Source: Unio delphinus
Taxonomy: Eukaryota > Mollusca > Bivalvia > Unionida > Unionidae
Direction of reading: 5' to 3'
Length of the DNA: 64,000 nt
NCBI GenBank assembly: GCA_029339505.1
Contig: JAQISU010000156.1
Location: forward strand, 575,001 to 639,000
The notes under the pieces are model-generated. The model was given only the letters and a program-made list of their open reading frames with translations, searched no databases and was not told the DNA's origin. Of this stretch, positions 1 to 9,778 are shown one piece after another (within the stretch, counting starts at the first letter, position 1; every line of letters starts with the position of its first letter). The translations under genes and the position numbers were made by a program.

Positions 1-40
1 TTGTTGCATGATGTATTAAACGGGTGACTGAAGACAAACA

Positions 41-291
41 GTTGTTGTTTTAGAGTTCAACGCCATTTTTCAGCACACGATAGGCTATACATGGTGGTCA
101 GAATTATTGGTGGAGGAAAACCCCCGGAAAGAACCACCGACCCACGAAAAGCTACTGGCAAGCTTTCTCACATAACTACATTAACCGAATCTGAGACTCG
201 AACCCACGCAGACAGAGGTGAGATGGCAGTGATCCGTAACTGAAAAGCGCTTTAGACCACTCGACCGCTTGGGGCCCCTAACAAATTGTTG
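41..291 (-). repeat. tRNA-derived SINE
   Basis: On the minus strand the unit starts with a tRNA-like head (about 291-205) holding a box A-like segment and a box B-like GGGTTCGAGTC. It continues into a body rich in TCCTCCACC (about 130-105) and ends near 41 in a CAA-rich tail. The layout (Pol III head, body, simple tail) is that of a tRNA-derived SINE. The body resembles the conserved central domain of SINEs of marine invertebrates, recalled without a search. It is not a functional tRNA gene, because the arms are imperfect and the body is fused on. Confidence 0.65.
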
Positions 292-294
292 TGT

Positions 295-1275
295 GATGTA
301 GGTAAATTATAGTAAACTAAGATAAATATGTATGTGATTGATGGAACGAATATCAAATGGGTGACCGAAGACAAAGAACTGTGTGATGTATTGAAAGGAT
401 ATTAAACGAACGAATGAAGAAAAGTAGTTTTGTGAAAGAGATGCTACACTTGTTTTATGAAAAAGATACTACACGAGTTACTAAAGACGAGAATATTTTG
501 TGATGCATCGAAACTATGTTAAATAAATAACTGAAGAAAAAATAGTTTAGTGATGTATCGAAACGATGTTAAACGGATAACTGAAGAAAAGTCGTTTTGT
601 GATATGAGGAAGCGAATGACTAAGCACAAGTAGTTTTGTGATGTATGGAAACACTTTTAAACGAATGACTGGATAAATGAAGCTCTCTGATGTATGGAAA
701 GGATAGCAAACGAATGACTGAATACAAATAGCTTTGTGATGCATCGAAAGGATAGCAAACGAATGACTGAATACAAATAGCTTTGTGACGCATAGAAAGG
801 ATAGCAAATGAATGACTTTAGACAAGTAGCGTTGTGATGTATGGAAAGGGTAGCAAACGAATGACTAAAGATAAGTAGTTGCATGATGTATATAAAGACC
901 ATTAAACGGATGACTGAGGCCATACAATTATGTGATCTATGGAAAGGATATTAAACAAAGGACTGAAACGAATAGTTTGTGATTTATGGAAAGGATATTG
1001 ACAAATGACTGAAGACAAGAAGATTTCTGAGAAATATTACACGATTGACTGAATACATGTAGTTTTCAGATGCATGGAAACAATGACCAAAGACAAGTTG
1101 TTTTGTGATGCATGGAAACAATATTAAACGAATGACCGAAGACAAGTTGTTTTGTAATGCGTGGAAACGATATTAAACGAATGAATGAAGACAAGCAGTT
1201 TTGTGATGCTGAAGGCGATATTAAACGAATGACCGAAGACAAGTGTTTTTGGACGTATGGAAATGATATTTGATC
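295..1275. repeat. ~50-bp minisatellite array
   Basis: About 18 degenerate head-to-tail units of roughly 50 bp, recognisable by TTTTGTGATGTATGGAAA followed by TTAAACGAATGACTGAAGAC. Open frames here are by-products of the period. No gene is visible. Confidence 0.85.
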
Positions 1276-1276
1276 A

Positions 1277-2111
1277 TCTCATGCCCACCGTAGTGTATGT
1301 GGGTTCCAAGGACGGTAAAGACCTACCTGTTCATTCCTGGTGGTGCTTCCATCCCTTAAAAAGGCTTTCATTTTTAATGATTACTTTTTGTTTGAGCTAG
1401 TACTAGGTTTTTTCCTTAGTTGTTTTATTTCCCTTATTATGTTCTTTATTTTCTAAATTTTTTCAAGTAGCCCTGATGTTTTAAAAATTCAATTATATTT
1501 TTGAATGTTGTTAATTGGGATGCTATTTGTTTATTAAATTATTTCTTGGTATGTATATGGGGCGGCTATAATCTGTTGCTCGGATTTGAATTTGTCCCTT
1601 TCCTTCTTGATTATTCTACAATCATTGAATATGGTGTGTAAACCTTCTGGAGTGTTACAATTGTAGCAATTTATGTTATGTGGGAAGGGTCCTATGTATT
1701 TTCCAAAGCTGTTTGCCAGTTTAGTTTTTCCTAAGAGAATTCGATTGATTATTATTTGTTCATAGCCTGTGCACCTAGGTGGTTTTCTATTTCGTTTTAC
1801 TTCCTTGATGGTATTGTATAATTTTCTCCCTTTGTGAGTTTGATTCCAATCGGTTTGCAATTTATTGTTAATTAATGTGCTGATTAGGCTGTATAGTTTC
1901 TGTTGACTATATTCTAGTGGCATGTAATTTGGTTCATTGAGTTTTTCTGTAGCTATCTGGTCTGCTAAGTCATTTCCTTGGATATTGATGTGGGATGGAA
2001 TACACATGTATTCTATGCTTAATTTGTTTATATTTATTTGTTTCATTATTACGTTGGTATGGTTAAGGAAATTCTCTCTTGATTTAGTGGTGTTATTTTG
2101 GAATGAAGTTA
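1277..2111 (-). pseudogene. LINE 3' end: RNase H C-terminal half and 3' UTR
   Basis: Reading leftwards from 2111, an open frame carries the third acidic region and the C-terminal part of a type I RNase H (SHINIQGNDLAD near 1985), then a zinc-knuckle-like CYNCN...H segment near 1660, and stops at 1534. The stretch 1533-1277 looks like the LINE 3' UTR. The N-terminal half of the same domain lies at 17413-17880, on the other side of element E1. This is the tail of a non-LTR retrotransposon of a RNase H-bearing clade, split by E1. Confidence 0.75.
2107..2111. repeat. E1 target-site duplication, left copy (AGTTA)
   Basis: AGTTA directly precedes the first base of the left TIR and recurs at 17413-17417 directly after the right TIR. 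Removing E1 plus one copy joins the two LINE halves in a continuous RNase H reading frame, which supports a 5-bp duplication. Confidence 0.85.
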
Positions 2112-2414
2112 AGCAGCAGAGAGGGTGAGCCGGACAACATTTTTAGACAAGTATTCACTGAAATCACGCTTAAAATCAATGAAACCAATGACATCAGACC
2201 CAAAAGTCAATGACATCAGGTCCCAAATGTGTGTGTGAATCATGGATTAGGTCCAAAAAAAAATTATGAAAAAATCAATGAAATTAATGAAATCAAAAAC
2301 TTTTCAACTATTACATTTTTTGGGAAAAAGGGACTACAACATCGTTGTCACTCACCCTCTCTGCTGCTATGGGTTAACCGAATATTTGATCCAGTCCGAT
2401 ACGATATCGTGTTC
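2112..2414 (+). repeat. E1 left terminal inverted repeat
   Basis: Matches the reverse complement of 17108-17412 nearly base for base. A reversed copy of its own outer end lies inside at 2352-2368 (TCACCCTCTCTGCTGCT), so the outer ~257 bp is itself bounded by inverted repeats. Its inner end matches the last coding bases of the ATPase gene at the opposite end of the element. Confidence 0.92.
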
Positions 2415-2441
2415 CAGACCTTGTCTGGGGGACGAAAATCC

Positions 2442-3818
2442 TTAGGATTTCACAAACAGACTAATTTGTAAAACCTCCTCTTGTAAATCAATCAGATTAT
2501 TAGACTGGTCAGTGAGTTTGAAATTAATTCTGGTTAATGAATTATTATGACATCGCATATAGACTGGATTCACCGGGGACTCAATTATTAAAAACCCTGG
2601 AGGGGCTGTTGGTGCAAATGAATACAAAATATATCCTTGCTGAGCTTGATTTGATCGTTCTAGATTAATTTGATAGCTTCCTTCGATCACATCACACACT
2701 AAATTGAGCGCAATCACCGATGAAATATTCACGTTGAACGGAGCAATATGCCTGCCACCACCATCTGGGTCATTATTGTGTTTGAGGATTTTTATTTCCG
2801 GTGATTGTGTTTTTTTCCACGTATCATGAATTATTTTGAAACCTTCATCGATGGCATCACTGAGAGATTTTTGTAGTTCTAAGAGATTATATCCTGGTAG
2901 ATTGAATTCGGAAATATTTTCTACGCTTATATGATATTTTGTCGTAAATTCTATTTTCGTGTTAGGGTGTCTGGCAAGGGCTACCTCTCGTATAATTAGT
3001 GAATGAAATATATAAATGTCACTGAGGATTCTGTTACATGTTTCTATGACGCTGATAAATTCATCTCGGGTGAGAGAGCCGGATTTAAGGGATATTAACA
3101 ACAACGAAATATCGTTATTGAACGCTGTGAAGTTTTCAGTGATTTTATCCTGTCGAGTTATGTAGTATTTCTCCCCTCCCTTATCTATCTTTTCAGTGAA
3201 AAAATTCAATTTGTCATAATCTCTATAACTCTTTACTGAATTATCAGATTTTGTCCTGTCGGTGATATAATCAGTTTTTTGTGGTTCTGGTAATTTAACG
3301 GTTTCCTCCAGAGTTTTACTCTGGGGTGGTAATTCAGGCCATCCTAGTACGGTTCTAATAGAACTTTGATAGATATCTACGACATATCCTTCTGTGCTTA
3401 TTTCAATGGCAGATGATACTGTCGGCACATGAACTGTTATAGCTATTTTTGACTCTACTCCAGTAATCGATTTTATTCTACGCGCGAATTCATCATTGAT
3501 TTGTTCAATTTGATATGATCCGGTTGGTATGGAAACAACGTTCCAGTCTGGGGTACCGTCGGGTTTATTCTTATTTGCAAATACCAGTGAATTATTGGGT
3601 TGTTGACCACCAAATGATTTTGACCTAATATTTGGCCAACTGTGGTATACTCGTAATTTTGCTAGCGCTATCTCCTTCACTGGGACCGGAGAGGGGAAAT
3701 TCACACTGAATTCTGGATTCGTTGAGGTTATTGAGATCATGCTTGTTTGTACTGGGTTTGTGTTCTCCACTATTTGTTGAAGTAATTCCATCTGTGTTGT
3801 CATTGTTATTATACTCAT
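2442..3818 (-). CDS. penton-like minor capsid protein
   Basis: 458 aa, ATG at 3818. The N-terminal half has a jelly-roll-like pattern (IPTGSYQIEQINDEF near residue 95, then VDIYQSSIRTVLGW). The C-terminal 110 residues have YILYSFAPTAPPGFLIIESP and a final LTDQSNNLIDLQ segment, a pattern I associate with the small capsid (penton) protein of Polintons. The flanks are almost identical in E2 (54931-56298), but residues ~150-310 differ strongly. The first ~194 nt overlap the upstream membrane-protein gene in another frame. Expected role: vertex capsomer. The assignment rests on pattern recognition, without a structure search. Confidence 0.72.
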   Translation of the reverse strand: MSIITMTTQMELLQQIVENTNPVQTSMISITSTNPEFSVNFPSPVPVKEIALAKLRVYHSWPNIRSKSFGGQQPNNSLVFANKNKPDGTPDWNVVSIPTGSYQIEQINDEFARRIKSITGVESKIAITVHVPTVSSAIEISTEGYVVDIYQSSIRTVLGWPELPPQSKTLEETVKLPEPQKTDYITDRTKSDNSVKSYRDYDKLNFFTEKIDKGGEKYYITRQDKITENFTAFNNDISLLLISLKSGSLTRDEFISVIETCNRILSDIYIFHSLIIREVALARHPNTKIEFTTKYHISVENISEFNLPGYNLLELQKSLSDAIDEGFKIIHDTWKKTQSPEIKILKHNNDPDGGGRHIAPFNVNISSVIALNLVCDVIEGSYQINLERSNQAQQGYILYSFAPTAPPGFLIIESPVNPVYMRCHNNSLTRINFKLTDQSNNLIDLQEEVLQISLFVKS

Positions 3819-4272
3819 GTTTTTGTACTTCTAATTTTGACATCGCAGAATCATATATATCTACCATCGCTGAAAACTCACTCTCTGATATAATTGTATC
3901 ATCGAGCGATGACGATATCAATGAGGATAATTGCGAGTATGCAGTGGACACAACATGAAATTGAATTATGTAGTCTTGTAGTTTCCGTTGGCTGCATGAG
4001 GATATTTTTTTTGTGATTATTGAAATAATTCCAGCGATTGTTGTTGCCGCAGAAATGCAAATTGGAACAGCTATCGGAGCCATCATTGTCACTGAAGACA
4101 GTATAATACCGGCTCCGGTGATTACACCACTCACTGAATACACAGTAACATCAATTGCGGTAATTCTCCTGCGATATTTTTTAATTTTCAATTCATACTC
4201 CTCAGACAAGGTTTTGAGTCTAGTTTGATACTCTCTGACCTGATCATAGCGATATTGCGATGATGAAATCAT
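3625..4272 (-). CDS. putative two-helix membrane protein
   Basis: 215 aa. Residues 1-37 are charged and probably helical (YELKIKKYRRR). Two hydrophobic segments, ~38-62 and ~64-87, are rich in Gly/Ala/Ile and separated by a short turn. A helical stretch follows, then a polar Ser/Asn-rich tail. The last third overlaps the penton frame by 194 nt, and both frames are open in both copies, so the overlap is real. A short palindrome (GCTAGC) within an AATTGAAAA-type motif lies just upstream. Function unknown; a virion membrane or membrane-disrupting protein is possible. Confidence 0.7.
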   Translation of the reverse strand: MISSSQYRYDQVREYQTRLKTLSEEYELKIKKYRRRITAIDVTVYSVSGVITGAGIILSSVTMMAPIAVPICISAATTIAGIISIITKKISSCSQRKLQDYIIQFHVVSTAYSQLSSLISSSLDDTIISESEFSAMVDIYDSAMSKLEVQKHEYNNNDNTDGITSTNSGEHKPSTNKHDLNNLNESRIQCEFPLSGPSEGDSASKITSIPQLAKY

Positions 4273-4333
4273 TTTTATTTTAAATACGCTAGCGTTTTCA
4301 ATTGAAACCGTTAGTGAAATTGCTTTGCAATTT

Positions 4334-5158
4334 TCAACTTAAATCCGCTACGAATTCCACATACCACGTTGTTGTAACCCTAACCAAATTTTTATCAGTA
4401 GCTATTAACGTGAACTGTTCAGTTGTATCCTTGTCGATGATCGTTGAAATCGTATTATTGACCCCGGATGAACTGGACGATGAAATATTAAATTGAGTCG
4501 TTCTCACTATTGTTAATCGATAAATACCCTTAACTGTTGCAGTGATGTCTAATTTGTTGTTTTCAGGTGTCCACTCAAATCATCCGTGTTGGATTGTGTA
4601 TACCACGTTGTTGGTTTTCTCATGAGGAATTTTTGTTTTTTCAATAACTGTTATCATCCTCGAAAGATCACCTTTGACGGCTTCGATGAAGGTTTTCGTC
4701 TCATCGATGGATTTTTTAATATCAGGGAGTTTTAGTTCAATTTTATCGAATGTAGTTCCAATAAATTTATCAATGATATTTCTACGAAATGCGGTAAACT
4801 GTTTTATGTGTTCTTCGGTTTTAGATTGAAGTGTTGCTAGTTCTAACGCAGAATCGTTAAGAGTTTTAAATCGATCTGTAATCGTCGAAAAAAGTACACC
4901 CGGTTTGAGTTTACCCTGATCGGAAAATAACGCGATAGTATCCTCGATTGCGTTTTGTTGTTTAACTAAAATATCATCCAGAGAAATATTACTAGATTTC
5001 AATTTACCCTGTTTGTCTTGAAATACAACTATTTCATTCGGGTCAACACTTGTTAAGTTCAACGTCTCAGCGATTTCATCTTTAATTTTTTTTGTTATAT
5101 CACCGGTTGCAGTGTCATCGGGTTTGGGTTTCAGAGGTCTTCCCCAAATATCAATCAT
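4334..5158 (-). pseudogene. fibre-like protein gene with internal stop
   Basis: The frame opens with MIDIWGRPLKPKP at 5158 and runs through a predicted coiled coil (GKLKSSNISLDDILVKQQNA, then long heptad-like segments) to a TGA at 4580-4582. Beyond it the same frame stays open to 4334 and encodes the Ser/Thr-rich C-terminal domain that is uninterrupted in E2 (53407-54450). One base difference makes the stop. E1 has one ~31-aa GKLK...SDQ module; E2 has three. The coiled coil plus C-terminal beta-rich domain suggests a trimeric spike or fibre, which is inference only. If expressed, E1 would yield the N-terminal 192 residues. Confidence 0.72.
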
Positions 5159-5159
5159 G

Positions 5160-5606
5160 TTATTGTAAAACTCTTTCTCTCTCTAAAAAGCGATTGCTGG
5201 TGTAGTCATTTACGACAATGTGTGGTGGTTTTCCCCTTGGGTTACCCAAGGAGTTAGAAATAGCATCAAGGACATTTAATACTTCACTGCCGCATATTGG
5301 TGGGTCATTGATTTGTTGTGTTGGTAGCGTAGAATACCAAGTCTTCATTGGAAGGGTTTTTATATAACGCAAAAACTCTTTTGGTGGGGCTAATCCATAT
5401 GAATCGAAATAGACAATCCCACGTGGATCAATAGCGTATGCAACCCAGTGAGTTCCAGGTCCGGTGCTGTTATCGAGATTAATAATACCTGTTTCAGTTT
5501 TGTTTGGTTGATGTGGTAATTGATCTTTCATAAAAACACCTCTGAAATTTTTAATCACTAGTTTTTTAGCAGCATCCATTAAATCAAAATTGGACATTGG
5601 AACCAT
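5160..5606 (-). CDS. adenain-like cysteine protease
   Basis: 148 aa from the ATG at 5606. Longer in-frame upstream Met codons would overlap the preceding gene, and the Met-Val-Pro-Met start is shared with E2. The order is His53 (GTHWVA), Asp68 (YFDSYG), Gln97/98 (TQQIND), Cys105 (ICGSEVL), as in the adenovirus-type C5 maturation proteases. Expected role: cleaving capsid and core precursors inside assembling virions. Candidate substrate sites of the adenain type are visible in neighbours: IAGS-G in the lytic protein and MTGG-E in the core protein. It abuts the fibre-like gene by 1 nt. Confidence 0.9.
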   Translation of the reverse strand: MVPMSNFDLMDAAKKLVIKNFRGVFMKDQLPHQPNKTETGIINLDNSTGPGTHWVAYAIDPRGIVYFDSYGLAPPKEFLRYIKTLPMKTWYSTLPTQQINDPPICGSEVLNVLDAISNSLGNPRGKPPHIVVNDYTSNRFLERERVLQ

Positions 5607-5635
5607 CGAAGATTTGGGAACCATAGGTTCCTCAA

Positions 5636-6175
5636 TTAATAAACCGTTCCTGGTAGTCTCAGGCCTGATCCGTGAACGGATCTCCCGCTGTACCATGAAT
5701 ACGGGGTTCCTGGTAGTCTTAGACCTTTTCCGCTGTACCAAGAATACGGGGTTCCTGGTAGTCTTAGACCCAATCCTTGAACGGATCGTCTCTTTTTTTT
5801 ATATCCTTGTCCAGTTGCCTTTTTCAACGCCATTCCTGCTGCAGTACCAACGGCTCCTAACGCTGCTGATTTAGCCACCGCTGGGGCTGCTGCTGCAATC
5901 AATGCTGGTATTGCAGCTAACAATGGAAATATACCGCCTGTTTTCATCATATTTTTAATAGCAGCCGCAGAGAGAGTAATCTGAACTCCCTTTTTATCCT
6001 TGAAAGCATCATTGAAATGTTTCACCTGACGAGTTGTCAGCGATAATTTATTTTCACCACCAGTCATTTGGCTGGGTTTCAACGTGATTGTGGTTCCACA
6101 TTTTTTAGCCGATTCTGATTGCAATTTTTTGATTTGACCAGGAGTTAACGTAACACTAATAACACTATATGACAT
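5636..6175 (-). CDS. core/pX-like virion protein
   Basis: 179 aa. The N-terminal ~70 residues are mixed charge. MTGGE at 37-41 fits an adenain cleavage site. A GG followed by a long Ala/Leu/Ile-rich segment (80-118) is followed by a basic patch KKKRR (~126-130). The C-terminus has two perfect GLRLPGTPYSWYSG repeats and a partial third. The arrangement is that of the short hydrophobic/basic core proteins (pX-like) of Polintons. Likely role: DNA condensation or membrane interaction in the virion. Ala103 in E2 replaces Ser; otherwise the copies are nearly identical. Confidence 0.65.
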   Translation of the reverse strand: MSYSVISVTLTPGQIKKLQSESAKKCGTTITLKPSQMTGGENKLSLTTRQVKHFNDAFKDKKGVQITLSAAAIKNMMKTGGIFPLLAAIPALIAAAAPAVAKSAALGAVGTAAGMALKKATGQGYKKKRRSVQGLGLRLPGTPYSWYSGKGLRLPGTPYSWYSGRSVHGSGLRLPGTVY

Positions 6176-6224
6176 TATATATAATTGATTGATTCTAATT
6201 CAATGAAAAATCGAGAAAAATCGT

Positions 6225-7643
6225 TCAAAGATTTTCTACTGGGGCATCTACCACTCTCATTCTTCCACCAACACCTTCGAGTAGCATTGATTTATCACTG
6301 AGAATGACAGCAACCGCTCTATAATCAGCAATAACACCACGAGTCACATTAGCTCTAAAGTGTATATCAACAACTGACTGTCTTGTCAAATCGAGATGTT
6401 CCAGTGAGAAGTAGTAGATCGGATACAGATTTTTAAAATCAAATTGTGATATTTGCAAACCAGTATCGACATTTTGATCGCGTGCCATAAATGACAACAG
6501 ACGATGATAAACTCGTGCAATATGATTTTCTGTGTAATTAAGTTGTATATCCTCAGATGGTTCCTGCTGGCCGTTTATTCTCAGTGAGACGTCTTTCACA
6601 CCTAATTGATCAAATATCATATGACTGAAACGTTGATTGCCAACTCGTGTGTTATCCTGTAACGCAATAAATATATGACGTGGCGCAGAAACGCCTTGTT
6701 TTGATGCTAGGTTCCAAGTGAATAACCCGTTGATATTTGATTGTTTCACATCTGTACTCACGGTTAGCCAACTCAACAACGACTTTCCTCCTTGGTCCAT
6801 AAATGATAGTAGTCGTTGTTCTGCGGTGATTGCTGGAGTCAACACTGGCATCCACAATGATATTTTTGTTAAATTGACTTTACCAGCATCAGCATCTGGA
6901 TTTGCAGCATTTGCTGGAATCCTCCAAATTGCGTCGTTATCGTCACTTTTTCGTACAAGCGATACTGTATGCTTCGCCCCGTAGATAACTTTTCTGACGT
7001 TTCTACAGAATCCAAAAATATGATGCAGTGGAATCGCACATGAAAATGATTTACGCCCTACTCCCAACATTGCGTTTCGTGTTGCAGCTCCTAGATTGAA
7101 ATTAGGATCGTTGTTTATAATCATATCCTCGATACCAGCAGGAGCAGGGTTAGGAGCAGCACGATCATTTGGTCGTCTTATAATAAATGGATTTCCACCA
7201 GCGGTATTCTTACCATCTTTTGCAAACATCATAGATGGACCCGCTGATCTTGTATAATCATCAGAATATCTCGCTAACCCTATGATTGTTGTAGCCACAT
7301 CAACATCACGATCTATGGACTCAATTTCTTTTCCATCAATGAGATATCTAGCACTCTCAAATAGCGCCACAATACCATTATTGACAAAACCGACTTGAGT
7401 ACCAGCTGGATACGGTGCTGGTACAGCAGGAGTATCAGCAGCTGTTACAATTTCTCCTTCTACTTCAATAAATGCTTCACAGGGTAAAAAGTATTTACTG
7501 GTATCATGGACTTGAAGATCAATTCTTGCTCGACTATTTGAGTCTATGGCATGATAGGCGTAATATTGATAATCGCGTACAGAATCATCTTTACGCACTG
7601 GGGCGTCTATATCAAACGCTGGATCATGTGACTTTTTGAACAT
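6225..7643 (-). CDS. major capsid protein (probable double jelly-roll)
   Basis: 472 aa, the longest structural protein, located between core and lytic protein genes as expected of the hexon-like protein. It has a beta-rich pattern, a conserved IPLHHIFGFCRNVRK segment mid-protein and a long conserved C-terminal half (SQFDFKNLYPIYYFSLEHLD). Differences from E2 cluster in two short stretches (~residues 155-175 and ~245-255), consistent with surface loops. Length and position fit the double jelly-roll major capsid proteins of Polintons/adintoviruses. The fold itself cannot be proved by eye. Confidence 0.78.
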   Translation of the reverse strand: MFKKSHDPAFDIDAPVRKDDSVRDYQYYAYHAIDSNSRARIDLQVHDTSKYFLPCEAFIEVEGEIVTAADTPAVPAPYPAGTQVGFVNNGIVALFESARYLIDGKEIESIDRDVDVATTIIGLARYSDDYTRSAGPSMMFAKDGKNTAGGNPFIIRRPNDRAAPNPAPAGIEDMIINNDPNFNLGAATRNAMLGVGRKSFSCAIPLHHIFGFCRNVRKVIYGAKHTVSLVRKSDDNDAIWRIPANAANPDADAGKVNLTKISLWMPVLTPAITAEQRLLSFMDQGGKSLLSWLTVSTDVKQSNINGLFTWNLASKQGVSAPRHIFIALQDNTRVGNQRFSHMIFDQLGVKDVSLRINGQQEPSEDIQLNYTENHIARVYHRLLSFMARDQNVDTGLQISQFDFKNLYPIYYFSLEHLDLTRQSVVDIHFRANVTRGVIADYRAVAVILSDKSMLLEGVGGRMRVVDAPVENL

Positions 7644-7697
7644 TTTATTCTATTTATCAGAGTCTAAATAGTGAAATCGTAAACGATTTTTCCATTT

Positions 7698-8129
7698 TCA
7701 TCGACGTAGTTTTTTAAGGCCACTTCCTGCTATCATGTTTGCAATATTGCTTTGGTCCCCTTGATTTACCATCGACGCTAGTTTTTCATCTACTGCGTTA
7801 TTTATTATTTTACTAACACTTGCAGGCATTTCTTCTGTAGACGGTAACGGTTTCTTTTTTCGCCCCACTAATGATGTTATTTTATCCTTCGCAGTTGAAA
7901 ACGCTTTCCCGGCAAGATCTCCAACAGTACTAATACCCTTATCACGAATAACATCAATGGCTTTCATTGATAATTGTTTAGCTAACGGTATCACTTTGGG
8001 GGCCATTCTTGAAAAGAATCCTAAAATGGTATTGCCGAGGCCATCTCCGTAGTATGCTCTATAAACTGGAAACCGTGAATTAACTACATAGACGAGGGTT
8101 GGTTTATCATGATTGTAGTGTACGATCAT
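7698..8129 (-). CDS. pVI-like membrane-lytic virion protein
   Basis: 143 aa. After ~28 residues comes YYGDGLGNTILGFFSRMAPK, a Gly-rich start of an amphipathic helix, then basic helices and a KKKP patch. The last residues hold IAGS-G (133-137), which fits an adenain-type site, followed by a basic GLKKLRR tail. This resembles adenovirus pVI-type endosome-lytic proteins in layout, not by close sequence match. It lies immediately upstream of the capsid gene. The motif AATTGAAAAC with a short palindrome lies upstream of its ATG. Confidence 0.6.
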   Translation of the reverse strand: MIVHYNHDKPTLVYVVNSRFPVYRAYYGDGLGNTILGFFSRMAPKVIPLAKQLSMKAIDVIRDKGISTVGDLAGKAFSTAKDKITSLVGRKKKPLPSTEEMPASVSKIINNAVDEKLASMVNQGDQSNIANMIAGSGLKKLRR

Positions 8130-8162
8130 TATTATAAAAACAATAGTGTTTTCAATTGTTAT

Positions 8163-9296
8163 TTAATCACTATGATACCCATTTGCTAACTCGTCAATGA
8201 AATCTCGATATGTTTTGATATCCATGATACCGCCGGCAAATAACCGTCTACAGATATCAGCTGCTTCATTAATTATTTCTGGAGAGTTATTTCCAGCTCG
8301 TTTTCCTCCGATGAGAACATCTAATCGTGATATATCATTGATAACGCTATCAGGACAAATGTTTCCAATCCTTGGATTTCCTAATCCACTTCCGCTATAG
8401 CCAGCTGCTTCATCTAGTTTGTCTGTATCCGTAGTTTGTAAATAATCAAGAGTATCATCATCATCATCAGGTGGTAGTTGTTGTTTTTTTTGTCTCCGTG
8501 TTGGTGTTTGACGTCGTTCTTCTAAATCATCATCATCATCAGGTGGTAGTTGTTGTTTTTTTTGTCTCCGTGTTGGTGTTTGACGTCGTTCTTCTACATC
8601 ATCATCATCATCAGGTGGTAGTTGTTGTTTTTTTTGTCTTCTTGTTTGTCTACGTGTTGGTGTTTGACGTTTTAGTTCTTGCCGTTCTTCTATTTCTCGT
8701 TGTCGCTCTTCTATTTGTTCTCTTTTATAATTACTAATCCCCCTTTGAAATTCCTTGTATCCTATCTCATCCTTATTCAAACGACCAATCCCTTTATTTA
8801 GTTTATACAAATAATCGAACCAATCATTACTTGATATTCTATCATTTTTATACTCGTCCTTTAAAAAATCTTTTTTTGAATTATAGCTTTGAGCAGCAAA
8901 ATTACCAAAGGCTTGATAATCCTTTGATTTCAATAAACTAGGTTTTTTTATTAATATTTTAGCATGATCAGTAAATTTATTCAACAGAGAAACAGTCGTT
9001 TTTTTCGGATCAGTTTTTTCAGTTTGTTCAGTTTTCGCTGCTATTTTTTCGAGTACAGAAATAAGACCCTCTTCCTTTCTCTTACCGTCAGGATCATCTC
9101 CCAGTATAGCACGCTCTACCCCCTTCGTTGCTGTGGTTACTGGTTTAAACAATTCTTCAGACCCCAGAGCAAAATCAGTTTGTAAACTCTGTCGTTGTTG
9201 CAGTTTATTTCTTACAGAGTCGCGAATTGGTATAAATTTCTTAATTGCATCTAGTCGCTCACGAGCCAATCGGGTTGTTAATGCCTCATTGACCAT
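8163..9296 (-). CDS. coiled-coil protein with variable core
   Basis: 377 aa from the first ATG (MVNEAL...); the longer frame would need a TTG start. N-terminal ~95 and C-terminal ~75 residues match E2, ending with RAGNNSPEIINEAADICRRL, a segment I recall from unnamed Polinton proteins. The middle is unlike E2: charged helices, then three 24-aa repeats ending in PPDDDDD (8455-8640). Function unknown; a virion-associated or scaffold role would fit its place next to the capsid genes. Confidence 0.68.
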   Translation of the reverse strand: MVNEALTTRLARERLDAIKKFIPIRDSVRNKLQQRQSLQTDFALGSEELFKPVTTATKGVERAILGDDPDGKRKEEGLISVLEKIAAKTEQTEKTDPKKTTVSLLNKFTDHAKILIKKPSLLKSKDYQAFGNFAAQSYNSKKDFLKDEYKNDRISSNDWFDYLYKLNKGIGRLNKDEIGYKEFQRGISNYKREQIEERQREIEERQELKRQTPTRRQTRRQKKQQLPPDDDDDVEERRQTPTRRQKKQQLPPDDDDDLEERRQTPTRRQKKQQLPPDDDDDTLDYLQTTDTDKLDEAAGYSGSGLGNPRIGNICPDSVINDISRLDVLIGGKRAGNNSPEIINEAADICRRLFAGGIMDIKTYRDFIDELANGYHSD

Positions 9297-9778
9297 TATT
9301 TGAAATCGCAAACTATTTTTCAATTGCAAATCAATTTTTCAATCCCGACCTAACACCATCGTGCAACTCCTTTTTTGACATCAGTGACATGTCGGATGAT
9401 TTTTGATACGGTCATGGAAGTGTTATTTCATCGTGAGACACCTTCTATCAGGTGTGGCGAAAGTATCAAAATTGTATATAAATAAAATAATACTGATAGT
9501 TTCGCCATCAATGACATGTCGGATGATTTTTGATACGGTCATGGAAGTGTTATTTGATTGTTTTGACAGCTCTATCATTGATGTTGAAAGTATCAAAATT
9601 GTATATAAAATAAATAATACTGATAGTTTCAACATTCTAGTTTTGATCAATCTGACATATCCTCCATCGATTTTTGACATCTCCTTTCGAGGGTCGGCTA
9701 AAAAAATGAGGGTCGGAATGATAAATGGTCGGTCACAATCAAAAAATGATAATGGTTGGGCAATCAATGGTCGGGCAA
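9297..9778 (-). other. E1 non-coding hairpin block
   Basis: Two ~137-bp tandem units, each with a near-perfect hairpin: arms 9456-9468/9494-9506 and 9593-9605/9621-9633, loops with a TATATAAA-type core. The first seven arm bases differ between units, but both arms change together. Outside them lies the constant ATGTCGGATGATTTTTGATA element. The left third (9640-9778) holds short direct repeats of GGTCGGGCAATCAA. No protein frame is shared with E2, while the structure is. It could be a promoter array, an origin or small-RNA precursors. Confidence 0.7.

Noticed and set aside
200..291. tRNA gene
   Set aside because: Only the head of a SINE; it runs directly into a SINE body and its stems are imperfect.
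547..923. Frames with SHSFAI repeats
   Set aside because: Minisatellite translation.
1937..2128. Plus-strand 63-aa frame across the E1 left end
   Set aside because: Antisense to the LINE RNase H frame and crossing the insertion junction.
6652..6984. Frames opposite or out of phase with the capsid gene
   Set aside because: Shadows of the capsid frame, which is open and nearly identical in both copies.
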